Shown here piece after piece: positions 35,491 through 44,470 of a stretch of 64,000 nucleotides of DNA. The translations under genes and the position numbers were made by a program. Source of the stretch: Sinomonas sp. P10A9 (GTDB lineage Bacteria; Actinomycetota; Actinomycetes; Actinomycetales; Micrococcaceae); assembly GCF_041022165.1 (NCBI RefSeq), contig NZ_CP163302.1:2728001-2792000 (forward strand). Reading direction: 5' to 3'. The notes beneath the pieces are model-generated. The model made no database searches. It was not told where the DNA came from and saw only the letters and a list, made by a program, of their open reading frames with translations. Position 1 is the stretch's first letter; each line of letters starts with the position of its first letter.

Positions 35491-36819
35491 TCAGGCCTCG
35501 GTACCCGGTGCGCTTGTGCCCTGCCGCTCGGCCGTGGCGTCCGGATACGCATCGTGGGTCGCGCCGAGCACGATGCTCTCCCCTGTGCCCGCTTCCGCGA
35601 TCACCGGCTTGGCTCCGCGGAAGTTCTCGCAGCAGCCCGGGCGGCACACGTCGTACCAGGGGCCGAGGTCGGTCGCGTGCGGCCGCTGGGCCAGGTTTCG
35701 GTCCACGGTCCGCTCACTGATGAGCTTCACGAGGCCAGCCACGAACTCGCGGTGGACGCCCGGCGTCGGAACGCGGACGGCCTCGATCCCGAGCTCTCGG
35801 CACTTGTCGAGCGCCTCAGTGTCAAGGTCCCAAACGACCTCCATGTGGTCGCTCACGAAGCCGAGCGGAACGATGACTGTCCCCTTGACAGCCTGCCTCC
35901 CCTCGCCGCCTGCAGCGATGGCGTCGAGATGGTCGTTGATGTCCGGCTCGAGCCAGGGGATGTGCGGGGCACCCGAGCGGGACTGGTAGACGAGGTCCCA
36001 GGCCACGTGGGGAGCCACGGCGGCCATGATGGCCCGAGCATTCGCGAGGTGCTGCGCCACGTAGGCGGAGCCTCCCTCGAATTCGCGGGGTTCGCCCTCC
36101 GAGCGGCCGGCGGCCTCGGCATCACGGGTCGGGATCGAGTGGGTCGAGAAGAGCACGCGGATCTCGGAGTCGCGCGAGCCGTCGGCGGCGCCGAGCGCCT
36201 CCCTCACGGTCTTCAGGCCCGCCGAGGTCCCCTCGACGAAGGGCGCCACGAAACCGGGGTGGTCGAAGTACTGCCGGACCTTGTCCACGCGCAGGCGGCC
36301 GGCCAGACCGGTCTCCGTCAGCGCGACGCCGATGTCTTCGCGGTACTGGCGGCAGCTCGAGTAGCACGAGTACACACTCGTGGTGAGCATGAGGACCTTG
36401 CGGTGCCCGGCGTCGTAGATGTCCTGGAGTGTCTGGGGGATGTAGGGGTCCCAGTTGCGGTTGCCCCAGTACACGGGCAGGTCGATGCTCTGCGCCGCGA
36501 GTTCGGCCTCGAGCGCGGCCTTGAGGGCGCGGTTCTGGGCGTTGATGGGGCTGATCCCGCCGAACGCGCGGTAGTGGTGGCTCACCGCTTCGAGGCGCTC
36601 GTCAGGGATGCCGCGGCCTCGGGTCACGTTGCGCAGGAACGGCAGGACGTCGTCCTGGCCCTCGGGTCCGCCGAAGGACGCGAGCAGGATCGCGTCGTAC
36701 TCGGCGGCCTCTGCACGGCCGGCCTCGGTGACCGGATTCGGCGCAACGCTGACGGCGATAGGTGCGACGGCGCCGTCGACCGTGATCTGGACGGTATCCC
36801 CAGAGGTCGAGGCACTCAC
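35491..36819 (-). CDS. hemH: Coproporphyrin ferrochelatase (CpfC/HemH)
   Basis: A 442-residue ferrochelatase that, in the actinobacterial route, inserts iron into coproporphyrin III. Family features are ILLASFGGPEGQDDVLPFL, YWGNRNWDPYIPQTL, VLFSTHSIPTRDAE with the metal-binding His, and VVPLGFVSDHMEVVWDLD. Cysteines in YSCYSSCRQY and the C-terminal DVCRPGCCENFRG resemble the [2Fe-2S] ligands described for actinobacterial ferrochelatases. The N-terminus has a 35-40 residue extension before the core. The GTG at 36819 shares GTGA with the hemQ stop. Cluster presence is inferred. Confidence 0.94.
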   Translation of the reverse strand: MSASTSGDTVQITVDGAVAPIAVSVAPNPVTEAGRAEAAEYDAILLASFGGPEGQDDVLPFLRNVTRGRGIPDERLEAVSHHYRAFGGISPINAQNRALKAALEAELAAQSIDLPVYWGNRNWDPYIPQTLQDIYDAGHRKVLMLTTSVYSCYSSCRQYREDIGVALTETGLAGRLRVDKVRQYFDHPGFVAPFVEGTSAGLKTVREALGAADGSRDSEIRVLFSTHSIPTRDAEAAGRSEGEPREFEGGSAYVAQHLANARAIMAAVAPHVAWDLVYQSRSGAPHIPWLEPDINDHLDAIAAGGEGRQAVKGTVIVPLGFVSDHMEVVWDLDTEALDKCRELGIEAVRVPTPGVHREFVAGLVKLISERTVDRNLAQRPHATDLGPWYDVCRPGCCENFRGAKPVIAEAGTGESIVLGATHDAYPDATAERQGTSAPGTEA

Positions 36820-37535
36820 GCGAGGACCTCGGCGACCTCGGCGGGCGAGATGCGGCGCCCGGTGTAGAAGGGGACCTCCTCGCGGACGTGGTTGCGGGCG
36901 TCTGTGTAGCGCAGGTGGCGCATCATGTCGACGAGGTCGACGAGTTCGGGCGCCTCGAGGGCGAGGAGCCACTCCCAGTCGCCGAGGGCGAATGCCGAGA
37001 CCGTGTTGGAGAGGACCTGCGGGAAGTCACGGCCGAGCATGCCGTGGTCGCGCAGCATGCGGGAGCGCTCCTCGGCAGGCAGGAGGTACCACTCGTACGA
37101 GCGCACGAACGGGTAGACGGTGAGCCATGTGCTCGGCTCGACGCCGCGGGAGAACGCCGGGGTGTGGCTCTTGGAGAACTCGGCCTCGCGGTGCACGCCC
37201 ATCGCGGACCAGACGATCTCGGTCTCCGCGAAGAGGTCGCTGCGGCGGATGTCACGCACGGCCTGCTGGAGGGCCTCGGGCACCGGGCCGTGCAGCCAGA
37301 CCATGATGTCCGCATCGGCGCGCATCGCGGAGACGTCGTAGGCGCCGCGCAGGGTGACGCCGCCGTCGGCGAGGCGGGCAACGAGCGCCTCGAAGTCGGT
37401 CACCGCGCTGCCGCTCGGCGCGGCGGCGTCCGGGATGCGGCAGAACACGGTCCAGAGGGTAAAGAACTGCGTCTCTTCGGCGCCCTCGTCCTGGCCCGCA
37501 GCTTTAGTGACAGATTCGACAGAAGTGTGGCTCAT
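36816..37535 (-). CDS. hemQ: Coproheme decarboxylase (ChdC/HemQ)
   Basis: A 239-residue chlorite-dismutase-fold enzyme that decarboxylates two propionates of coproheme to give protoheme, the last step of the coproporphyrin-dependent route. Visible family blocks: FTLWTVFCRIPD at the start, DVSAMRADADIMVWLHG, FVRSYEWYLLPAEERSRMLRDHG, and NTVSAFALGDWEWLLALEAPEL. The ATG at 37535 begins MSHTSVES. It overlaps hemH and follows hemY after 73 bp that contain two perfect palindromes, so an internal promoter or operator before hemQ is likely. Confidence 0.95.
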   Translation of the reverse strand: MSHTSVESVTKAAGQDEGAEETQFFTLWTVFCRIPDAAAPSGSAVTDFEALVARLADGGVTLRGAYDVSAMRADADIMVWLHGPVPEALQQAVRDIRRSDLFAETEIVWSAMGVHREAEFSKSHTPAFSRGVEPSTWLTVYPFVRSYEWYLLPAEERSRMLRDHGMLGRDFPQVLSNTVSAFALGDWEWLLALEAPELVDLVDMMRHLRYTDARNHVREEVPFYTGRRISPAEVAEVLA

Positions 37536-37564
37536 GGTGACCAGTGTGCTCCTTCGGCAACAGC

Positions 37565-37598
37565 ATTTCGAAATTCAGATGTTCTACAGGATGTAGAA
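37565..37598 (-). promoter_or_regulatory. Two palindromes in the hemY-hemQ gap (candidate operator)
   Basis: ATTTCGAAAT (37565-37574) is a perfect 10-bp palindrome. TTCTACA (37582-37588) and TGTAGAA (37592-37598) form a perfect 7-bp inverted repeat with a 3-bp centre. Both lie 30-63 bp upstream of the hemQ start in a gap otherwise too small for a terminator plus promoter. The region is more AT-rich than its flanks. TACA-n-TGTA centres are used by BlaI/MarR-like repressors, but the binding protein here is unknown. Confidence 0.6.
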
Positions 37599-37608
37599 GT
37601 GACGAACA

Positions 37609-39123
37609 TCATGCGGGCATTCCTCGATCGAGGCTTCCCGCGAGCCCGATCGCCTGAGCGCGGGCGTCTGGGACAACGGCGGCGAGGCCGTTCCCCGCGG
37701 CCCATCCGCCCACCACGGCAAGGCCCTGCTGCGCGCCGATGAGGTCCCGGATCTGGGTGACCCGTTCCCTGTGTCCCACGGTCGCGAAGGGAAGGGCCCC
37801 CTGCCAGCGCACCACGTCCCAGCCGAGGACATCCTCGGCCGAGAGCGCCACGCTCAAGAGCGTCGAGGCGTCGCGGAGTGCCGCCGCGAACAGCTCGTTG
37901 TCGGTCTCAGGCCCGGGGCCGATGCCGGCCACGCCCTGGACCGGATCCCCCGCGCGCCCGTAGGAAAGCCGGACGACGTGCGTGCCGGGGCCCGCCGCCT
38001 CGGCGAGCCACTCCCATTTCGCGGTCGCGTGCGTGAGCGCCTTGGCCTCGATGCCGGCCACCTGCGGGGCTACGAGGACCCCCGTGCCGCGGGGACGTGC
38101 ATCGAGCGCGGGACAGTCGAGCACGAACGTGACGAGCTTGACCTCGGGCCCGGGCACCGGCTCGTGGCCCGCAAGAGCGGGAACGGCGTCGGAGAGGAGT
38201 TCGACCGCCGCGGGCCCGTCGAGGGCCACGACCACGAGATCGGCCTCGTACACCGTCTCCGGCAGCGGCGCCGCCTCCTCGGTGTCGATCTGGGGACGGA
38301 CGACGGCGCCCACCCGCCAGAGCGGCCGGCCGTCGGCTCCCGTGGTGCGGTCCAGCCGCTCCACCCGTTCGTCAGGGACGAGCCGCACGCCGTCGTCCGT
38401 GAGTCGTCCGACGAGAGCCGTGATGATCCGGTTCAGTCCGCCCCGGATGCCCGCAACGGCGGAGCCGGCCTTGCGCCCTCGGGCGGCCCCGCGCTGGGCG
38501 GAGACGGCGGCGGCGAGGGAGCCCTTCTCTGCCATGAGCCGGCGGAGTCCGGGGGCCACCATGTCGGCGTCGAGCGCCGCAGGGTCCGCGGAATGGACGC
38601 CTCCCACCACCGGGGCCACGAGCCGTTCGAGCACGCGCCGGCCCATGCGGACCCGCACGAGGTCGGCGACGCTCGCCTGCCGCCGCGGCTCGCGCACGGG
38701 AAGCACGCGGTCGAGGGACGCCCGGGCGGAGCCCCAGAAGCCGAGGGCAGCGCGGACCTCGGGGTCCCAGGGGTTGGCGGGAATGCCGAGGACGCCGGTC
38801 TTGGGAAGCTCCTGCGGGCCATTGGGGAGCAGAACCCACGCGCCGGACGGGTGGGGCGGAACCACGTCGCCGTCGAGCCCAATCTCGTCCACGAGCGTCC
38901 GGACCGCGTCCGTACGCGTCGCGAAGGACTCTGCGCCGCTGTCGAGGACCAGTCCGGCCACCTCGTGCTCGCCGATGCACCCACCCCAGCGCCCGCTTGC
39001 CTCGAGCACGGTCACCCCGAGGCCTGCGCGTCTGAGCTCGAGCGCAGCGACGAGCCCCGAGATTCCTCCGCCCACGACGATCGCGCTGTAGGGCCGCGCG
39101 GGGACGGCTCCGTTGCCCTCCAT
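37609..39123 (-). CDS. hemY: Coproporphyrinogen III oxidase, oxygen-dependent FAD enzyme (CgoX/HemY)
   Basis: A 504-residue FAD enzyme that oxidises coproporphyrinogen III to coproporphyrin III in the coproporphyrin route. The Rossmann FAD motif IVVGGGISGLVAALELRRAG lies at about residues 13-32, followed by VLEASGRWGGCI. VLDSGAESFATR and the C-terminal WQGALPFATVGH...GWAAGNGLAA blocks are typical of the protoporphyrinogen oxidase superfamily. The ATG at 39123 has a GAAAGG site 8 nt upstream; it follows hemE after 17 bp. Naming as CgoX rather than protoporphyrinogen oxidase rests on the presence of hemQ and absence of hemF/hemN in this cluster. Confidence 0.93.
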   Translation of the reverse strand: MEGNGAVPARPYSAIVVGGGISGLVAALELRRAGLGVTVLEASGRWGGCIGEHEVAGLVLDSGAESFATRTDAVRTLVDEIGLDGDVVPPHPSGAWVLLPNGPQELPKTGVLGIPANPWDPEVRAALGFWGSARASLDRVLPVREPRRQASVADLVRVRMGRRVLERLVAPVVGGVHSADPAALDADMVAPGLRRLMAEKGSLAAAVSAQRGAARGRKAGSAVAGIRGGLNRIITALVGRLTDDGVRLVPDERVERLDRTTGADGRPLWRVGAVVRPQIDTEEAAPLPETVYEADLVVVALDGPAAVELLSDAVPALAGHEPVPGPEVKLVTFVLDCPALDARPRGTGVLVAPQVAGIEAKALTHATAKWEWLAEAAGPGTHVVRLSYGRAGDPVQGVAGIGPGPETDNELFAAALRDASTLLSVALSAEDVLGWDVVRWQGALPFATVGHRERVTQIRDLIGAQQGLAVVGGWAAGNGLAAVVPDARAQAIGLAGSLDRGMPA

Positions 39124-39140
39124 CAGGACGTGCCCTTTCG

Positions 39141-40202
39141 TCAGTAGGTGATCGAGTGGACGAGCTCGACCACGCGCGTCAGCACCTCGGGATCGGTCTC
39201 CGGAGGGACGCCGTGCCCGAGGTTGACCACGTGGCCCGGCGCCGAGGCACCCGCGCGGACGACGTCGCGCACGTGCGCCTCGAGCACGTTCCACGGGGCC
39301 GCGAGGAAGGCAGGGTCAATGTTCCCCTGCAGCACCACGCGCCCGCCAAGCCGGCGGTTCGCCTCGTGCAGCGGCAGGCGGTAGTCCACGCCGACCGCGT
39401 CGACGCCGACCTCGTACATCGCCCCGAGGAGCTCGGACGTGCCCGTGCCGAAGTGGACGAGCGGTGCCCCGAGGTCGCGCACGTGGTCGAGGGCCTGCGA
39501 CGAGTACGGCGCGGCATGGCGGCGGTAGTCTTCGACGCCGAGCGATCCCGCCCAGGAATCGAAGAGCTGGCCAGCCGAGGCGCCCGCCTCGATCTGGGCC
39601 CGCAGGAACCGTCCCGACGCGTCGGCGGTCCAGGCCATGAGCGCGGCCCACGTCCCGGGGTCGCCGTGCATCATCGTGCGGGGCCCGAGGTGGTCCCTCG
39701 ATGGGCGGCCCTCGACCATGTAGGCAGCAACGGTGAAGGGCGCGCCCGCGAAGCCGATGAGCGGCGTGGTGCCCAGCTCGGCGATGGTGAGGCCGACGGC
39801 CTCGCGGATCGGCTCGAGCGCCGCGTCCGTGAGGCGCGGGAGCGCGGCCACGTCCGCCTCGGAGCGGATCGGGCTGGCGAGCACGGGGCCGACGCCCGGG
39901 ACGATGTCGACGTCGACGCCGGCGAGCTTGAGGGGGATGACGATGTCCGAGAAGAAGATGGCCGCATCGACGTCGTGGCGGCGCACGGGCTGGAGTGTGA
40001 TCTCTGCCGCGAGGTCGGGGCGGAGGCACGACTCGAGCATGCCGACCCCCTCACGGGCCTTGCGGTACTCGGGGAGCGAGCGGCCTGCCTGGCGCATGAA
40101 CCACACCGGCTTCCGGCTCGGCCTGCCCCCGCGGTATGCGGTGATGAGCGGCGACTGCGCCGTCCGTCCGTCCTTGAGCGGGTGGTCCTGGCTGAGTGTC
40201 AT
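39141..40202 (-). CDS. hemE: Uroporphyrinogen decarboxylase
   Basis: A 353-residue enzyme that removes the four acetate carboxyls of uroporphyrinogen III to give coproporphyrinogen III. The signature [19 protein letters not shown] is complete, and [16 protein letters not shown] is the second family motif; [13 protein letters not shown] carries an active-site Asp. The ATG at 40202 is 98 bp from the divergent hemA start. hemE is the first gene of the minus-strand unit hemE-hemY-hemQ-hemH-hemC-hemD-hemB. Confidence 0.97.
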   Translation of the reverse strand: MTLSQDHPLKDGRTAQSPLITAYRGGRPSRKPVWFMRQAGRSLPEYRKAREGVGMLESCLRPDLAAEITLQPVRRHDVDAAIFFSDIVIPLKLAGVDVDIVPGVGPVLASPIRSEADVAALPRLTDAALEPIREAVGLTIAELGTTPLIGFAGAPFTVAAYMVEGRPSRDHLGPRTMMHGDPGTWAALMAWTADASGRFLRAQIEAGASAGQLFDSWAGSLGVEDYRRHAAPYSSQALDHVRDLGAPLVHFGTGTSELLGAMYEVGVDAVGVDYRLPLHEANRRLGGRVVLQGNIDPAFLAAPWNVLEAHVRDVVRAGASAPGHVVNLGHGVPPETDPEVLTRVVELVHSITY

Positions 40203-40231
40203 GGCCCGATTGTCTCAAACGGCCCCCACGC

Positions 40232-40291
40232 CGTTGGCGACAACGTGTCACAGCGAGCCGCGTTTTCTACACAGGAACGAAAAGCTATGAT
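40232..40291 (+). promoter_or_regulatory. hemE-hemA divergent region: inverted repeat and hemA -10 box
   Basis: TATGAT (40286-40291) is a near-consensus -10 located 9 nt before the hemA GTG, which would leave an mRNA leader of only a few nucleotides. CGTTG (40232-40236) and CAACG (40241-40245) form an inverted repeat with a 4-bp centre between the two divergent starts, a candidate operator. No -35 of good quality is seen. Confidence 0.55.
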
Positions 40292-40300
40292 GACAGGGCT

Positions 40301-41695
40301 GTGGTTGTTTTCTCCCTCTCGGCGACGCACGCCGATATTGACCTTGAGACCGTTGCCCAATTGAGCACCGGTGCTGCCACCGTGGCCGCAGACGCCACCG
40401 CATCCCCCGCCCTCAACGGCGCCGTGGTGCTGGCCACCTGCAACCGCTACGAGATCTACGCCGAGGCCCGGGGCCCCGAAGAGCTCGAGGCAGCGCGCTC
40501 GGCGCTCCTGACCGAGATCAGCGCCCGAAGCGGCCTGCCGCACGAGACTGTCTCGGGGGCCTTCGCTCTCGCGCACGGCCGCGACGTGACGCGGCATCTC
40601 TTCGCCGTGAGCTCGGGGCTCGACTCGGCGGTCGTGGGCGAACGCGAGATCGCCGGGCAGGTGCGCCGCGCCCTCATTTCCGCCCAGGAGCACGGCACCG
40701 CAAGCCCGTCCCTCGTCAGGCTCTTCCAGACGGCGTCGAAGACGGCCAAGGAGGTCGGAACGCAGACTGCCCTCGGAAGCCGGGGCCTCTCGATCGTCTC
40801 GGTCGCCCTCGATCTCGCGGCGGACATCGCCGAGGTGCCAGCCTGGTCCGGCAAGAAGGCCGTCCTGTTCGGCACCGGCGCCTATGCCGGGGCAACCATG
40901 GCGCTCCTCAAGGAGCGCGGCGTCGAGCAGGTCTCCGTCTACTCCGCCTCGGGCCGTGCACAGGAGTTCGCGGCCGCCCGGGGCGCCTCCGCCGTGACAT
41001 CCCGCGACCTGCCTCAGGCCATCGCCGAGGCGGACGTGCTCATCGGGTGCAGCGGCTCCGACAATGCCATGGAAGCCGTCGAGCTCGCAGCGATCCGCGA
41101 AGACTCGGCGCAGCAGCTCATCGTCATCGACCTCGCCCTCACCCACGACTTCGACCCTGCCGTCGGTTCCCTCGACGGCGTCGAGCTCATCACCCTCGAG
41201 TCCGTGCGGCTCGCAGCCCCCGAAGAGCAGACCGAATCCCTTGCCCAGGCCAGCGCGATCGTCTCCGCGGCAGCGGCCGACTTCGACGCCGAGCGTCAGG
41301 CCCGCCAGGCGGACGCCGCCATCGTGGCCCTGCGCCGGCACACCATGGCCGTCCTGGACTCCGAGATCGAGAAGGTGCGCGCCCGCCATGGCTGCACCGC
41401 CGCAGCCGAAGAGGTCGAGTTCGCCATGCGGCGCATGGTCAAGCAGCTGCTCCACACTCCGACCGTCCGTGCGAGGCAGCTCGCCGCCGAAGGACGGGAG
41501 GGCGAGTACCTCGCGGCCCTCGAGGCGCTCTACGGCATCAGCGTGGCGATCCCCGGGATGATCTCGGCTCCTGACGAGTCCGCACAGTCTTCCGTCGCCG
41601 CAGGCCCCGCGGGAGCGACCGCCGGGGAAGGCCGGGGTGCCACAGACGGTGCCGACGCCGAGGACTGCCCGGTCGACCATACCCGCACCGGCTGA
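40301..41695 (+). CDS. hemA: Glutamyl-tRNA reductase
   Basis: A 464-residue enzyme that reduces glutamyl-tRNA to glutamate-1-semialdehyde, committing carbon to heme. The catalytic Cys47 is in [30 protein letters not shown] is the family block that follows, and the NADPH domain shows [12 protein letters not shown]. The C-terminal dimerisation helix ([20 protein letters not shown]) is followed by a 45-residue Ala/Gly/Asp tail of no known fold. The GTG at 40301 is chosen since it starts [13 protein letters not shown] at the conserved strand and follows the -10 box; longer in-frame starts overlap the divergent hemE. HemA is usually feedback-controlled at protein level by heme. Confidence 0.94.
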   Translation: MVVFSLSATHADIDLETVAQLSTGAATVAADATASPALNGAVVLATCNRYEIYAEARGPEELEAARSALLTEISARSGLPHETVSGAFALAHGRDVTRHLFAVSSGLDSAVVGEREIAGQVRRALISAQEHGTASPSLVRLFQTASKTAKEVGTQTALGSRGLSIVSVALDLAADIAEVPAWSGKKAVLFGTGAYAGATMALLKERGVEQVSVYSASGRAQEFAAARGASAVTSRDLPQAIAEADVLIGCSGSDNAMEAVELAAIREDSAQQLIVIDLALTHDFDPAVGSLDGVELITLESVRLAAPEEQTESLAQASAIVSAAAADFDAERQARQADAAIVALRRHTMAVLDSEIEKVRARHGCTAAAEEVEFAMRRMVKQLLHTPTVRARQLAAEGREGEYLAALEALYGISVAIPGMISAPDESAQSSVAAGPAGATAGEGRGATDGADAEDCPVDHTRTG

Positions 41696-41800
41696 CCCTC
41701 TCCCAATGTCAACGGGAGCGTCTGCGGTCGTGTCCCGGGGTAGCCGCGTGCACATCCGCTTTGGCCCCAGGACCCTCGTTCGGCACTAGGCGAACGTCCG

Positions 41801-41830
41801 CGCACGACGGCGAGTGCTCGCCGTCGTGCG
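41801..41830. terminator. Perfect hairpin between convergent hemA and moeZ
   Basis: CGCACGACGGCGAG (41801-41814) and CTCGCCGTCGTGCG (41817-41830) are perfect 14-bp arms with almost no loop, so the innermost pairs must open. It lies about 105 bp after hemA and 31 bp after moeZ (minus strand), and should work for both. It belongs to the GCACGACGGC hairpin family. Confidence 0.8.
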
Positions 41831-41861
41831 CCCGGAACCCGGCACGGGTGGTGACCCCAGA

Positions 41862-43046
41862 TCAGTAGACGGGCTGCTCAGGATCCACGTCGCGGACCCA
41901 GGCGAGGACACCGCCGTCGAGGTGCTTGACGTTCGAGAAGCCGGCGTCGAGGGCCGCGGCGAGGACGTTCGCCGATCGCACGCCGCCCTTGCAGTGGAAC
42001 ACGACCTCGCGGTCGCGCGGCACTTCACCCCAGGCCTCTCCGGAGAGCAGTCGCCCCTGCGGGATGAGACGCGCACCGGGAATCGAGACGATCGAGGCCT
42101 CCCCCGCCTCACGCACGTCGATGAGCTCGAAGTCTCGCAGGCCAGCGTTGCGGGCCGCGAGCATCGTGGCCAGCTGCGGGGCCGTCACGGTGCGGTCGGT
42201 CCCGGGGGACGCCGCGGGCGCGACGCCGCAGAAGGCCTCGTAGTCGGTGAGCGCGGTGATCGGTGCGGCCTCCGGGTCCTTGGAGACCTTGATTTCGCGC
42301 CACGTCGCGGTCAGGGCGTCGTAGAGCTGGACACGGCCGAGCAGAGTCGTGCCGACGCCCGTGATGAGCTTGACCGCCTCGGTGACCATGGACGCGCCGA
42401 TGGCCGCACAGAGCATGCCGAACACGCCGCCCTCCCCGCACGAGGGAACCGATCCGGCCGGCGGAGGCTCCGGGAAGACGTCACGGTATGTCGGGCCGTA
42501 CTTCTCCCAGAACACACTGACCTGGCCGTCGAACCGGAAAATGGAGCCCCACACATAGGGCTTGCCCAGGATCGCGGCCGCGTCGTTGACGAGGTATCTC
42601 GTGGCGAAGTTGTCGGTGCCGTCGAGGATCAGGTCGTAGCCTTCGAAGATCTCGAGCGCGTTGGAGGAGTCCAGGTGGACCTCGTGGAGCCGCACGTCCA
42701 CGTGCGGGTTGAGCTCGAGGATCGCGTCCCGTGCGGATTGGGCCTTGGGCCGTCCCACGCCGGAAACTCCGTGGATGACCTGCCGCTGGAGGTTGGACAG
42801 CTCGACCGTGTCGTCGTCGACGATCCCCAGTGTGCCGACGCCGGCCGCCGCAAGGTACAGGAGCGCCGGTGACCCGAGGCCGCCGGCCCCCATCACGAGG
42901 ACCTTGGCATTCTTGAGCCGCCGCTGCCCGATGTCGCCGATCTCGGGGATGATCACGTGCCGCGAGTAGCGCTGAACTTCCTCGGGAGTCAGCTCCGCGG
43001 CCGGCTCCACGAGGGGCGGGAGGGACGGTGAGTGAGACGTGGCCAT
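41862..43046 (-). CDS. moeZ: MoeZ/MoeB-type adenylyltransferase-sulfurtransferase
   Basis: A 394-residue fusion of an E1-like adenylyltransferase (about 20-280) and a C-terminal rhodanese domain (about 300-394). YSRHVIIPEIGDIGQRRL, GAGGLGSPALLYLAAAG and DDDTVELSNLQRQ are the ThiF/MoeB signatures; VPSCGEGGVFGMLC holds the conserved acceptor Cys. The rhodanese catalytic Cys352 is in FHCKGGVRS. Such proteins adenylate and thiocarboxylate the C-terminal GG of MoaD-, ThiS- or CysO-like carriers. Since thiS lies 3.6 kb away and no separate thiF is seen, ThiS is a likely substrate. A TAGATT box (minus strand, 43053-43058) ends 6 nt before the ATG. Confidence 0.93.
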   Translation of the reverse strand: MATSHSPSLPPLVEPAAELTPEEVQRYSRHVIIPEIGDIGQRRLKNAKVLVMGAGGLGSPALLYLAAAGVGTLGIVDDDTVELSNLQRQVIHGVSGVGRPKAQSARDAILELNPHVDVRLHEVHLDSSNALEIFEGYDLILDGTDNFATRYLVNDAAAILGKPYVWGSIFRFDGQVSVFWEKYGPTYRDVFPEPPPAGSVPSCGEGGVFGMLCAAIGASMVTEAVKLITGVGTTLLGRVQLYDALTATWREIKVSKDPEAAPITALTDYEAFCGVAPAASPGTDRTVTAPQLATMLAARNAGLRDFELIDVREAGEASIVSIPGARLIPQGRLLSGEAWGEVPRDREVVFHCKGGVRSANVLAAALDAGFSNVKHLDGGVLAWVRDVDPEQPVY

Positions 43047-43135
43047 GCCTCCAATCTAGGCCCGATGCGGCCGATGCACCCAGCCGCGCCCACCACGCGG
43101 AACATCGCAGATAGACGCCGCGCACGTGACCCGCG

Positions 43136-43152
43136 GGTAGAGTAGAACTACC
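43136..43152. promoter_or_regulatory. Inverted repeat between moeZ and the TetR gene
   Basis: GGTAG (43136-43140) and CTACC (43148-43152) are perfect 5-bp arms around AGTAGAA. It sits 48 bp before the TetR gene start, in the 153-bp divergent gap, where an autoregulatory operator would be expected. The arms are short, so this is a candidate only. Confidence 0.4.
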
Positions 43153-43199
43153 GTTTGGGTCACGCTCGATAGGCCCGGACCCCCTGAAAGGCACCGCCA

Positions 43200-43823
43200 G
43201 TGAGCATCGAACCGCGAGCCGCCACGACGCGCTCCCCCAGACTCCCCCGCGACGAGAGGCGGGCACAGCTCCTTGCGGCGGCGCTCGAGGTCTTCGCCGC
43301 CCACGGCTATCACGGGGCCGCCATGGACGAGATCGCCGAGACGGCGCAGGTCAGCAAGCCTGTCCTCTACCAGCACTTCCCGTCCAAGCGGGAGCTGTAC
43401 ATCGCGCTCCTCGACAGCCACCTCGCGTCGCTGACCGACATCATGAAGTCGGCCCTCGGCTCGACCACGGACAACCGAGAGCGCGTGAATGCCGTCATCC
43501 GCGCGTACTTCGACTTCATCGCCGCCGACGATCAGGCCCACCGGATCGTCTTCCAGTCCGATCTGGTCAACGATCCAGACGTCGCCTCGCGCCTTGAGAA
43601 GTTCAACCGCGGCTTCTCCGAGGCTATCGCGGAGGTCATAGCCTCCGACACGAGGCTCCCCCTCGTCGAGGCCCAGATCCTCGGCCGCGGGCTTGCCGGC
43701 CTCGCGCAGGTCAGTGCCCGCTACTGGCTTGAGACATCGAACTCGCTCGACATCGGCGTTGCGGCAGATCTCGTCTCGCGGCTCGCATGGAAGGGAATCT
43801 CACGGTTCCCCAAAGAGGCCTAA
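43200..43823 (+). CDS. TetR/AcrR family transcriptional regulator
   Basis: A 207-residue repressor. The DNA-binding domain is RRAQLLAAALEVFAAHGYHG, then AAMDEIAETAQVSKPVLYQHF and PSKRELYIALLD, complete and canonical. The ligand domain (about 75-200) is helical without a recognisable effector signature. The GTG at 43200 has a GAAAGGC site upstream. The gene is followed by a DUF3107 gene after 85 bp; moeZ-TetR-DUF3107 is a conserved order in actinobacteria as I recall (Rv3206c-Rv3208A), which suggests a housekeeping rather than drug-export role. Confidence 0.93.
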   Translation: MSIEPRAATTRSPRLPRDERRAQLLAAALEVFAAHGYHGAAMDEIAETAQVSKPVLYQHFPSKRELYIALLDSHLASLTDIMKSALGSTTDNRERVNAVIRAYFDFIAADDQAHRIVFQSDLVNDPDVASRLEKFNRGFSEAIAEVIASDTRLPLVEAQILGRGLAGLAQVSARYWLETSNSLDIGVAADLVSRLAWKGISRFPKEA

Positions 43824-43908
43824 GGTACTACTAGGCTCGGCCGGCGGGGATTCATAGCCCCGGCGGGCGTTTCGTTTCAGACGCCACAACGCAAGGAGTG
43901 CTCTTCAC

Positions 43909-44133
43909 GTGGAAGTAAAGATCGGCATCCAGAACATCGGCCGTGAGCTCGTCCTCGAGTCCACGAAGGACGCGGACGAGGTCGCAAAGCTCGTCTCCGA
44001 GGCGATCTCGGGCGGCAAGGAGCTCCGCCTCGAGGACGAGAAGGGCCGTCAGGTGATCGTGCCGGCGTCCGTCATCGGCTACGTGGAGCTCGGCGCACAG
44101 GAGACGCGCCGCGTGGGCTTCGGCGCCCTCTGA
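43909..44133 (+). CDS. DUF3107 small protein
   Basis: A 74-residue protein (MEVKIGIQNIGRELVLESTK...) that matches the actinobacterial DUF3107 family, called TB9.4 in mycobacteria. It is acidic, has no membrane segment, and alternates strand and helix (VKIGIQNIGRELVLE, DADEVAKLVSEAISGG, VIVPASVIGYVELG). Its function is unknown. The GTG at 43909 has an AAGGAG site 11 nt upstream. The membrane protein gene begins 4 bp after its stop, so they are probably co-translated. Confidence 0.9.
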   Translation: MEVKIGIQNIGRELVLESTKDADEVAKLVSEAISGGKELRLEDEKGRQVIVPASVIGYVELGAQETRRVGFGAL

Positions 44134-44137
44134 GCCG

Positions 44138-44452
44138 GTGGAGACCGTCTGGTCCCTCGTGATCGTGGTCCTCGTGGTTGCGGCGGCCGGCTTCATTGTC
44201 TGGTCCCTCGACCACCACCACGACGTGTACGGCATCGTGCTCCCGGTGGGGGCGGCCGTGGCCCTCGCGTGCCTCGTGTGGGCGGTGCTCATCTTCGCCG
44301 GGACCGGCTACATGGCCGGCCTGACGTGGATGCCGTGGGCGCTGCCCATGGCGGTCGGGATCGTGGCCGCCGTGGCGGTGCCGATCGTCGTGGGCCGCCC
44401 CCGCACGAAGCACGACGTCGCGCTGCTCACCGAGCTCTTGAAGCGCGGCTAG
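44138..44452 (+). CDS. Small three-TM membrane protein of unknown function
   Basis: A 104-residue protein with three membrane segments: about 5-23 (SLVIVVLVVAAAGFIVW), 32-55 (IVLPVGAAVALACLVWAVLIFAG) and 66-87 (WALPMAVGIVAAVAVPIVVG). HHH lies in the first loop (LDHHHDVYG) and a short basic cytosolic end follows (RPRTKHDVALLTELLKRG). I do not recognise a named family. The GTG at 44138 lies 4 bp after the DUF3107 stop. A strong hairpin follows at 44471. Confidence 0.75.
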   Translation: METVWSLVIVVLVVAAAGFIVWSLDHHHDVYGIVLPVGAAVALACLVWAVLIFAGTGYMAGLTWMPWALPMAVGIVAAVAVPIVVGRPRTKHDVALLTELLKRG

Positions 44453-44470
44453 TCCGTCTCGGACGCCGGA

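Noticed and set aside
41850..41864. Lone GTGACCCCAGATCA next to the moeZ stop as a third site of the 21-bp element
   Set aside because: Only the TGACCCC core and a partial flank match; a single degenerate unit is too weak to call without a genome search.
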